The translations under genes and the position numbers were made by a program. From an uncultured Acidimicrobiaceae bacterium (GTDB lineage: Bacteria; Actinomycetota; Acidimicrobiia; Acidimicrobiales; Bog-793), in the NCBI GenBank assembly GCA_903845085.1, contig CAIMWD010000103.1, forward strand, positions 1-36,408: 36,408 nucleotides of DNA. Reading direction: 5' to 3'. The notes beneath the pieces were generated by a model, which was not told the DNA's origin, did no database searches, and saw only the letters and a program-made list of their open reading frames with translations. Positions 29,891 through 36,408 of this stretch are shown piece after piece (position 1 is the first letter of the stretch; each line of letters starts with the position of its first letter).

Positions 29891-31222
29891 TTAGCGTCCC
29901 GGAAGCGAGACCGGCTGCACAATGTTTGCGTAGAGCGCCGCCACGCCCATGATCAGGATAAATGCGACAAAGAGTGCAATGACCGGGGTCAGTTTGGTGA
30001 CATCGGCGAAGTAGCGGTGGCCGCGACGTGAACGGATCCGCTCATAACAGGCGACGACGACGTGTCCGCCATCAAGTGGCAGCATCGGAAAGAGATTGAT
30101 GACTCCGACAAAGAGATTGATCGCGACGAGTAGCGCGATGAGGATCGCCACGTTCGTCTGCACCGCCTGCGCACCGATCACGACGGCTCCGTAGATAGAG
30201 AGCAGCTGGCCAGAATTCTGAGAGCCGATTTGACCAGCGGTCGCGCTGTGCTGCGTTCCGGCAACGCGAACGCTGTCAGCGAAGGAGAAGAGTCCGTGGA
30301 CAGAGAAGACGGTGCCGATCTGCGAGAAGGTCGCGCCCGTTAATGAGACGAGCGACGACCCGGAACGTTGGATGGCGATCAGGGGATTTGTGGGTGTGTT
30401 TTTCTGCAGGAAATTGACCTCGACACCGATAACTCCAGTGCGTGGTGCGGTCGCCGGCGCGAGTCGCTCGACGCCCTGTGGCGTGGCGACGCGGACCGTG
30501 CTCTTGAGCTGCGGACGAAGATGCAGGGTGAGATCGTGGCCCTGGCGCGATACCACCATCGCGATCATCACACCAGGGCGCGACTCGATATAGGTGAGAT
30601 AGCGCTCGGGGTTCGCGTAGCGATGGCCGTCTACCGAGACGATCACATCTCCGGCGTGCACACCTCCTTGAGCCGCCGGCGAACGCTGTCCGACAAATGA
30701 GCTCACGCTCGCAATTTGTGCACCAACATCCGTCGGTACGCCCACAAATCCAAAGAGCACGAAGAGCAGGATGAACGACATGACGATGTGCATGAGCGAG
30801 CCCGCGACAGCAACCAAAATGCGCCGAGGAAAGGTTGCGGCACGATAGCTTCGAGGCTCATCTTCGGCCGCGATCTCTTCGGCGCTGTTCATGCCGATAA
30901 TTCGTACGTAACCGCCCGCGGGGATCATCTTGATCCCATACTCGGTCTCGCCGCGACGGATCGACCAGAGCCGTGGACCAAAGCCCAGAAAGAACTCGGT
31001 CACCTTCATCCCTGAGGCCTTTGCGGTAACAAAGTGACCGAACTCGTGTCCCATCACCATGAGCAAGAGCGCAACAATCACGATCAAAACCGGGAAACCG
31101 TGAAGGATCCAGGCCAGTGCTACGGCAACGGTCACCAGTGCGACGAGCCGCACGAGCGCGATCCGATCGAGAGGTGTTGGAGCCAATGGCTCTTGCCGAA
31201 CAGGAATTGGAGACTCACTCAT
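29891..31222 (-). CDS. rseP: site-2 (RseP/RIP) zinc metalloprotease
   Basis: 443 residues if started at the ATG at 31222, nine bases after AGGAGG; an ATG at 31231 abuts that same sequence and is less likely. The zinc-binding HEFGH (59-63) lies in a hydrophobic helix, the distal NLFPMLPLDGGH motif near residue 380 supplies the third ligand, and a PDZ-like domain (VHAGDVIVSVDGHRYANPE) stands between. This is the M50 family that cleaves transmembrane substrates within the membrane, typically anti-sigma factors or signal-peptide remnants. The gene follows dxr by 20 bases, the standard actinobacterial order. The physiological substrate is not in the window. Confidence 0.95.
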   Translation of the reverse strand: MSESPIPVRQEPLAPTPLDRIALVRLVALVTVAVALAWILHGFPVLIVIVALLLMVMGHEFGHFVTAKASGMKVTEFFLGFGPRLWSIRRGETEYGIKMIPAGGYVRIIGMNSAEEIAAEDEPRSYRAATFPRRILVAVAGSLMHIVMSFILLFVLFGFVGVPTDVGAQIASVSSFVGQRSPAAQGGVHAGDVIVSVDGHRYANPERYLTYIESRPGVMIAMVVSRQGHDLTLHLRPQLKSTVRVATPQGVERLAPATAPRTGVIGVEVNFLQKNTPTNPLIAIQRSGSSLVSLTGATFSQIGTVFSVHGLFSFADSVRVAGTQHSATAGQIGSQNSGQLLSIYGAVVIGAQAVQTNVAILIALLVAINLFVGVINLFPMLPLDGGHVVVACYERIRSRRGHRYFADVTKLTPVIALFVAFILIMGVAALYANIVQPVSLPGR

Positions 31223-31241
31223 CAACGCCATCCTCCTCTCG

Positions 31242-32435
31242 TCAACCCACTACCGCGAGCGCGATATCTCGCGCGACCTCCCGAGCGCGTCGGTCGGCAT
31301 CCAGGACGTCCTCAACCTCGATGAGATCAGTCGGCTGATGATGCTGCATCGTCTCATCGACGATATCGGCGATCGTCGTCCAGGCAATCCCTCCGCCAAG
31401 AAACGCCTCTACCGCAACCTCATTGGCCGCAGAGAGCCACGCCGGTGCTGAACCGCCCTCACGACCCGCAGCGAAGGCGAGATCGAGGCAACGGAAGGTA
31501 GCGAGGTCGGGAGAGGAGAAATCAAGCGATCCGAGTGTGGTCCAATCGATCGCCCCAAACGGCTCCTGATAGCGATCTGGATAGGCCAGGGCGTAACCGA
31601 TGGGGAGACGCATGTCGGGATAGGAGAGCTGACAGATGGTTGCACCGTCGGACCATTCGACCATCGAGTGCACGATCGATTGCGGGTGTACGACGACCTC
31701 GATCTGGTCATAGTCAACGCCGAAGAGCTCGTGGGCCTCGATAACCTCCAGCCCCATATTCATGAGCGTGGAAGAGTCGATTGTGATCTTCGGTCCCATC
31801 TTCCACGTTGGATGTGCGAGGGCCTCATTCACAGTGACCTGACGCAGCTCGTTCAGTGAACGACCGCGAAAAGGTCCACCCGAGGCAGTCAACAACATAC
31901 GACGAAGTTGGCGTGGCGCCTGGTAGAACTCGTCAACAGAGGCCACGCCGGCGCGGTGGTGCTGCGGTCCGAGACACTGGTGGATTGCACAGTGCTCTGA
32001 GTCAACGGGAACGATCTCGGCGCCCTCGGTGGCGCGCGCGCGCTGTACGACCGGCGCCGCCGCGATCAGCGACTCTTTATTGGCGAGCGCGAGACGCCGC
32101 CCGGCACGAAGGGTTGCAACGGTCACGGAGAGCCCTGCAAATCCGACCACGCCGTTAACCGCGACGTCGGCGATCCCAGAGATCGCCGCAAAGGATTGCT
32201 CACCCACAATGAGCTCAGTACCTTCGGGAAGACGCCCCATAAGCTCCTCACGCCGACTCGGGTCACCGAGCGCAACGACCTCTGGATGGAGCTGATGCGC
32301 CTGCGCTGCGAGAAGATCAACCGACGAGTGTGCACCGATTGCCACGACTCGATACTCGTCGGGGTGGCGCATAACGACATCGACTGTCTGAGTACCGATG
32401 GATCCGGTGGAGCCGACGATGCTGACCGTTTTCAT
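31242..32435 (-). CDS. dxr: 1-deoxy-D-xylulose 5-phosphate reductoisomerase
   Basis: 397 residues. The NADPH-binding start VSIVGSTGSIGTQTVDVV, then LALANKESLIAA, VPVDSEHCAIHQCL (metal and substrate residues), ASGGPFRG and WKMGPKITIDSSTLMNMGLE are all present. Dxr makes methylerythritol 4-phosphate, the first committed MEP-pathway step, in the cytoplasm, and is the target of fosmidomycin. Length fits the family. It precedes rseP by 20 bases and follows cdsA after 153 bases in which I saw no gene. Confidence 0.97.
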   Translation of the reverse strand: MKTVSIVGSTGSIGTQTVDVVMRHPDEYRVVAIGAHSSVDLLAAQAHQLHPEVVALGDPSRREELMGRLPEGTELIVGEQSFAAISGIADVAVNGVVGFAGLSVTVATLRAGRRLALANKESLIAAAPVVQRARATEGAEIVPVDSEHCAIHQCLGPQHHRAGVASVDEFYQAPRQLRRMLLTASGGPFRGRSLNELRQVTVNEALAHPTWKMGPKITIDSSTLMNMGLEVIEAHELFGVDYDQIEVVVHPQSIVHSMVEWSDGATICQLSYPDMRLPIGYALAYPDRYQEPFGAIDWTTLGSLDFSSPDLATFRCLDLAFAAGREGGSAPAWLSAANEVAVEAFLGGGIAWTTIADIVDETMQHHQPTDLIEVEDVLDADRRAREVARDIALAVVG

Positions 32436-32588
32436 GCGATCAGCCTAACGACTGCGCTCTGCTTCGTTGGGGCGCCATCTCCGGCGTCGCGCCGTGTTCG
32501 AGCCCAACTCGCGGCGACATCAAGGGACAGACGCTCCTCGTGCACAGCCGGTGCACAGACAGCGGTGCGGCACAATAAAACGAGAGCC

Positions 32589-34100
32589 TTAGTGCAGCGA
32601 GAAGATGCGCACCACGAGGTAACAGATAGGCAGAACAAAGAGCATCGCGTCGATTCGATCAAAGATCCCCCCATGTGCGGGAAGTATCTTGCCCATGTCC
32701 TTGAGCCCTAGATCGCGCTTTGCCACCGATTCGAAGAGGTCGCCGATAGGCGCAAAGATCGCCACCCCGATTCCGAGTGCGATCGCACTTGTGAGTGTGA
32801 AGGGGTGCAGGTGCGCGACGAGTGCAACAGCAACGACAAGGGTAAAGAGGGCGCCGCCCGCAAGACCCTCTCGCGTCTTGCCCGGCGATACTCGGGGGGC
32901 GATGGGATGACGTCCAAAACGGTGACCGATGGCGAAGGAGCCCACATCATGGGCCACCGTCAGCGCGATCGCCCCGACAACGAAGGCGACCCCATGGCGA
33001 TGAGGATAGGAGGCGGGGCTCAATAGCAGGGAGGCGAAGGAGCCGAGCGTTCCCGTCCAGAGCACTACCAGAGCGGTCACCCCCAGATTGATAACCGGTT
33101 CGCGCAACGTGAGTCCGGCGATGCCCCAAAGGGCGAAGGAGACCATCAGCAACAAAATGGTGAAGGGCACCGCGATGGGCCCATGAAGATAGGTACCAAC
33201 CATCATCACGGGAATCGCGATCAGGCCCACCAGCGTGGCGGGACGATAGCCCGCGCGTTGGAGGGAGGAGAAGAGCTCTGCGGCGGCGAGGGTGACCGCG
33301 ACGACCGCGAGGGCGAGCGTGCTCGGCGCGCCAAGTTTGAAGCAGGCGACGGCCACGAGGCCGATCGCGAGACCAACACCGGTAGCGACGACGACGTTGC
33401 GCTCGGCAGCCCCCTGCGTCTCGCTCCCGTGGACCCGTCGTGGACGTCGGCGCCGAGCCGAACCCGCGAGGTGATGTGCACCGTGGGGTTCGTGAAGGTC
33501 GATGAGCTCGTGACCCCCCGCTAGCGACTCTGGCATCTCGCGATCGCCAAAGGCGGCGTCCCACTTTGCCTGCGCTTGCTCGTCAGCCGCGCTACCAGCT
33601 CCTTCCAGCTCCTCAAATCCCACTCCAAAGGGACTCTCCACTGGGGGTGCAATCTGTCCAGCGATCACCGGAGAATCTTCGTCCTCGTTTTCATCTATTA
33701 AAAATGCCAGATCGGCATCGTTGTCCCAATCCGATCCCGCCTCGTGCCAGCTGGGGCCACGGAGTCCTGACTCGACAAAGTCACCCTCAATTCCCACGAT
33801 CTCATCCTCATCGAGGAGCACCTTCGGCACGAGTCCTGTCGGAGGCTCTGTCCAATCGGGCAGAACGAAGGTTCCGGTCTTTGGCTCCTCTCCCGGCGGC
33901 TCCTGTGCCTGGGCGGCAAGACGTTCGGCGAGTGGGCGTGCGCGAAGACGTGGGGTGAACTCTTCCTCGTCTCGGTGCCGCGGCTCTCGAGCGACGGGAG
34001 ATGGGGTCGATGGTGCTCCCTCAGCCACGGAGGCAGCGGTAGGGATATGTATTTTGAGCTCGGGGGTTGGTGTCTCCCCCTCCACTGGCTCATCGTTCAT
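32589..34100 (-). CDS. cdsA: phosphatidate cytidylyltransferase with long acidic N-terminal extension
   Basis: 503 residues, ATG five bases after GAGGAG. The C-terminal 270 residues are the CdsA membrane domain with about eight helices and the family signature around SPGKTREGLAGG, IGDLFESVAKRDLGLKDMG and PAHGGIFDRID. It makes CDP-diacylglycerol from phosphatidate and CTP, the branch point of phospholipid synthesis. The N-terminal 230 residues are hydrophilic, rich in Pro, Glu and Asp (for example ENEDEDSPVIAG and LDEDEIVGIEG), with a basic stretch (RRRRPRRVH) just before the first helix. That extension almost doubles the protein and is likely disordered and cytoplasmic. It sits between frr and dxr as in other actinobacteria. 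Confidence 0.94.
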   Translation of the reverse strand: MNDEPVEGETPTPELKIHIPTAASVAEGAPSTPSPVAREPRHRDEEEFTPRLRARPLAERLAAQAQEPPGEEPKTGTFVLPDWTEPPTGLVPKVLLDEDEIVGIEGDFVESGLRGPSWHEAGSDWDNDADLAFLIDENEDEDSPVIAGQIAPPVESPFGVGFEELEGAGSAADEQAQAKWDAAFGDREMPESLAGGHELIDLHEPHGAHHLAGSARRRRPRRVHGSETQGAAERNVVVATGVGLAIGLVAVACFKLGAPSTLALAVVAVTLAAAELFSSLQRAGYRPATLVGLIAIPVMMVGTYLHGPIAVPFTILLLMVSFALWGIAGLTLREPVINLGVTALVVLWTGTLGSFASLLLSPASYPHRHGVAFVVGAIALTVAHDVGSFAIGHRFGRHPIAPRVSPGKTREGLAGGALFTLVVAVALVAHLHPFTLTSAIALGIGVAIFAPIGDLFESVAKRDLGLKDMGKILPAHGGIFDRIDAMLFVLPICYLVVRIFSLH

Positions 34101-34156
34101 GACGTCTCCTCTGAAGGAATGGCTGCGATCGGCTGGGTCGCCGTATTCGGGGGTGC

Positions 34157-34729
34157 TCAGACCTCGAGCAGTTCCTGTTCCTTGTGCGCCAACATCTTGT
34201 CGATCTCGCTGACAAACTCCTGTGTTACCCCATCAAGCTCTTTTTCGGCTCGCTCAAGGTCATCAGAGGAGATGTCCTTGTCCTTTTCGAGCGCCTCTAG
34301 GTCCTGTCGGGTGGCGCGACGGACGTTGCGGATACCAACGCGACCCTCCTCTGCCCGGTGACGCACGGCTTTTACAAGCTCCTTACGGCGCTCCTCATTC
34401 AACTGAGGAAAGATAATGCGCAGCACCTGTCCGTCATTGGAGGGATTCACTCCAAGATCGGAGGCCTGAATTGCCTTCTCGATCGCGGTAATTGCCCCCT
34501 TGTCATAGGGATTGATCACGAGGGTACGCGCCTCTGGAACGCTAAATCCGGCGATCTGCTGCAGAGGAACCTCCGTTCCGTAGTAATCGACACGTAGCTT
34601 CTCTACGAGAACGGGCGTTGCACGTCCGGTACGGATAGAGCCGAACTCGCCGCGCGTGTGCTCCACAACCTTCATCATCTTGTCGCGGGTGTCTTCAATC
34701 GCCGCCTGAACTAGTGATTCGTCGCTCAT
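34157..34729 (-). CDS. frr: ribosome recycling factor
   Basis: 190 residues, close to the 185-residue family norm. SIRTGRATPVLVEKL (31-45), VDYYGTEVPLQQIA, NPYDKGAITAIEKAI and the C-terminal helical repeat RRKELVKAVRHRAEEGRVGIRNVRR are diagnostic. RRF with EF-G splits post-termination ribosomes. Its ATG overlaps the pyrH stop as ATGA, the classic pyrH-frr coupling. Confidence 0.98.
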   Translation of the reverse strand: MSDESLVQAAIEDTRDKMMKVVEHTRGEFGSIRTGRATPVLVEKLRVDYYGTEVPLQQIAGFSVPEARTLVINPYDKGAITAIEKAIQASDLGVNPSNDGQVLRIIFPQLNEERRKELVKAVRHRAEEGRVGIRNVRRATRQDLEALEKDKDISSDDLERAEKELDGVTQEFVSEIDKMLAHKEQELLEV

Positions 34730-35502
34730 TGGATCAACGTTCCTATCTTCTCGCCAAGCAGTGCACTCCGGATATTTCCCGAGGTCATGACATCAAAGAC
34801 CAAGATCGGCAGATTGTTATCCTTACAGAAGGTAATCGCCGTGAGATCCATCACGCGAAGATCCTTGGCGACGACATCCATAAATGAGACCTCGTCGTAA
34901 CGGGTCGCGGCTGGATCCATACGTGGGTCTGCGCTGTACACGCCATCCACACCAGAGTGTGTTCCCTTCATCACAATCTCCGCCTCGATCTCCGCTGCGC
35001 GTAACGCAGCCGGCGTGTCGGTTGTGAAGAAGGGCCGGCCCATGCCCGCTGCGAAGACGACGACGCGACCCTTTTCGAGGTGTCGCACCGCGCGGCGGCG
35101 GATGTAGGGCTCGCAGACCTCGGACATCGCGATTGCGGACATTACCCGCGTGGGTTGGCCGAGACGTTCGAGCGCGTCTTGCAGCGCAAGCGCATTTATA
35201 ACCGTGCCGAGCATTCCCATGGTGTCAGAGGTCGCGCGATCCATTCCCTCACCAGCCCCGGTCTGACCCCGCCATATGTTTCCACCGCCGATCATCACCG
35301 AGACCTCCACACCAAGTTCGCTCGAGGCCTCCGCAATCTCTGCAGCTATGCGCTCAACGGTGTGTGCATCGATAGTGTCATCGGATGAGGAGGAGGCGAA
35401 AGCCTCCCCCGAAAGCTTGAGAACGACACGGTGCCAGCGAGGGGTGACCTCGCCCACACTGCGACGGTCGGATGCGCCGACCGCCTGACCGCGATCGGTC
35501 AC
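34726..35502 (-). CDS. pyrH: UMP kinase
   Basis: 258 residues from a GTG that overlaps the tsf stop as GTGA. The amino acid kinase fold is evident: RVVLKLSGEAF (25-35), SVMIGGGNIWRG, GMGRPFFTTDTPAALRA and KGTHSGVDGVYSADPR. PyrH phosphorylates UMP to UDP with ATP as a cytoplasmic hexamer and is allosterically controlled by GTP and UTP. The about 20-residue N-terminal leader before the first strand is a little longer than in E. coli; a later start such as the GTG near residue 16 would be possible. Flanked by tsf and frr. Confidence 0.97.
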   Translation of the reverse strand: MTDRGQAVGASDRRSVGEVTPRWHRVVLKLSGEAFASSSSDDTIDAHTVERIAAEIAEASSELGVEVSVMIGGGNIWRGQTGAGEGMDRATSDTMGMLGTVINALALQDALERLGQPTRVMSAIAMSEVCEPYIRRRAVRHLEKGRVVVFAAGMGRPFFTTDTPAALRAAEIEAEIVMKGTHSGVDGVYSADPRMDPAATRYDEVSFMDVVAKDLRVMDLTAITFCKDNNLPILVFDVMTSGNIRSALLGEKIGTLIQ

Positions 35503-36293
35503 GCCCCGACGACGACCTGGGCGAACCGCCGGATCGATGCCCCATCAAGAAGCTGGCTGATGGTCTTCTTTTCATCACGCGCGTACGACTGCTCCAGAAG
35601 CACTCGCTCTTTGAACCAGCCGTTGAGACGACCCTCAATAATCTTCTCAAGCTGGGCCTCTGGCTTCCCCTCCTTGAGGGCGATCGTCTTGATGGTCTCG
35701 CGCTCCGCCTCGATCGCAGATGCGGGAACCTGTTCACGCGTGAGGTAGTCCGGACGTGCGAATGCGATATGCACCGCGATGTCGTGTGCGAGCTCCGCGC
35801 TCCCACCGACGACCTCGATGAGCACGCCATTTACTCCGCGACCATTCTGCACGTGGAGGTAGCTCTCGAGCAGCGAGTCATCGCCAGCCACAAACTGCTC
35901 ATGGCGTCCAACGGCGATGTTCTCCTTTAGCGTGACCTTGATCTGATCGATCTCGGCAGCAAAACGCGCAATTCCCGCCTCGCCGAAGGTCGCGCAGGCA
36001 TCGGCGAGGTTGTCGACGAGGGCAACGAAGTCATTCGACTTGGCGACGAAATCGGTCTCACACTCAAGCGCGACAACGGCACCTTCTTTACCGTTGACGA
36101 CGACCGAGACTGCTCCCTCGGCACGCGTACGGTCGGCGCGCTTCGAGGCACCAGAGAGACCTTGTTCACGCAGCCACTTCGTCGCCGCCTCCAGATCTCC
36201 ACCATTCTCCTGCAGTGCCTTGCGGCAATCCAAGATGCCGGCGCCAGTTGCCTGACGAAGCGCTGCAACGTCTTTTGCGGTTACCTCTGCCAT
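35499..36293 (-). CDS. tsf: translation elongation factor Ts
   Basis: 264 residues from the ATG at 36293, nine bases after GGAGG; the frame is open upstream but that part overlaps rpsB. VAALRQATGAGILDCRKAL (9-27), ECETDFVAKSNDFVALV and the dimerisation/core domains up to LLEQSYARDEKKTISQLL are all present. EF-Ts exchanges GDP for GTP on EF-Tu. Its Shine-Dalgarno lies within the last codons of the upstream gene. The stop overlaps pyrH. Confidence 0.97.
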   Translation of the reverse strand: MAEVTAKDVAALRQATGAGILDCRKALQENGGDLEAATKWLREQGLSGASKRADRTRAEGAVSVVVNGKEGAVVALECETDFVAKSNDFVALVDNLADACATFGEAGIARFAAEIDQIKVTLKENIAVGRHEQFVAGDDSLLESYLHVQNGRGVNGVLIEVVGGSAELAHDIAVHIAFARPDYLTREQVPASAIEAERETIKTIALKEGKPEAQLEKIIEGRLNGWFKERVLLEQSYARDEKKTISQLLDGASIRRFAQVVVGA

Positions 36294-36297
36294 GGAA

Positions 36298-36408
36298 TTA
36301 CGCCTCCGAGGGGGATTCAGGAACGGTAGCGACCGCGACGGGCGCCTCGGGGGCGACTTCGGCAACGGGCGCGACGGTCTCGACCGGGGCAACAGGGGCC
36401 GGAGCGGC
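36298..36408 (-). CDS. rpsB: C-terminal end of 30S ribosomal protein S2 (partial)
   Basis: The last 36 codons and the TAA stop of a gene that runs off the window. They encode an Ala/Pro/Val/Glu-rich tail (for example APVAPVETVAPVAEVAPEAP) with no fold of its own. The call rests on synteny: rpsB precedes tsf in nearly all bacteria and actinobacterial S2 proteins often carry such low-complexity extensions. The ribosome binding site of tsf (36303-36307) is inside these codons. Confidence 0.78.
   Translation of the reverse strand, partial: AAPAPVAPVETVAPVAEVAPEAPVAVATVPESPSEA

Noticed and set aside
32436-32588. Hidden gene or RNA between dxr and cdsA
   Set aside because: The 153 bases show no frame with domain similarity and no convincing hairpin with T-run.

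Overview
The window reads as a chromosomal segment of a moderately GC-rich actinobacterium, most likely of the Acidimicrobiia (inference). Three things point there: the order rpsB-tsf-pyrH-frr-cdsA-dxr-rseP-ispG on the minus strand; Thr/Ser-rich linkers in exported proteins; and frequent GTG/TTG starts with tight start-stop overlaps. No 16S or marker set is present to settle the lineage. I saw no insertion sequence, phage gene or CRISPR array.

Region 1 (about 1-10122) is a polysaccharide locus. A minus-strand operon encodes an ABC-2 permease (Wzm-like), its ATPase with a Wzt-type C-terminal domain, a 95-residue unknown protein, a GT4 glycosyltransferase and, 47 bases further on, a SpoIID-like wall protein. 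Divergent from it, a 108-residue coiled-coil protein is translationally coupled to an 814-residue protein with two GT-B glycosyltransferase halves. These converge on a second GT4 gene coupled to a protein that looks like only the N-terminal half of a GT-B enzyme. The layout recalls the E. coli O8/O9a systems, where a tandem GT4 polymerase works with a coiled-coil length ruler and an ABC exporter recognises the finished chain. Here the ruler candidate is a separate small protein without kinase or methyltransferase domains.

Region 2 (10374-19852) is mixed. It holds a secreted FG-GAP-type beta-propeller protein, clpP, tRNA-Leu(UAG), a gene-free stretch of about 460 bases, a one-domain type II mannose-6-phosphate isomerase cupin, and an amidohydrolase-2 protein closed by a strong terminator. 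A three-gene operon follows: a class III aminotransferase, a lipoprotein with an alpha/beta-hydrolase fold that has lost catalytic Ser and His, and a MobA/MocA-like nucleotidyltransferase. A GT-C-like polytopic membrane protein lies upstream of that operon.

Region 3 (19929-28406) has a coupled YhaO/YhaN (SbcD/SbcC-like) pair. A DUF929 thioredoxin-like protein and a VKOR follow as a likely disulfide-forming module. A MacB/FtsX-type permease and its ATPase come next, behind a perfect 9-3-9 palindrome that looks like a repressor operator.

Region 4 (28515-36408, minus strand) is the core block: ispG, rseP, dxr, cdsA with a long acidic N-terminal extension, frr, pyrH, tsf and the 3' end of rpsB. 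It joins translation, UMP phosphorylation, phospholipid precursor synthesis, site-2 proteolysis and two steps of the MEP isoprenoid pathway. Several junctions are 4-base start-stop overlaps.
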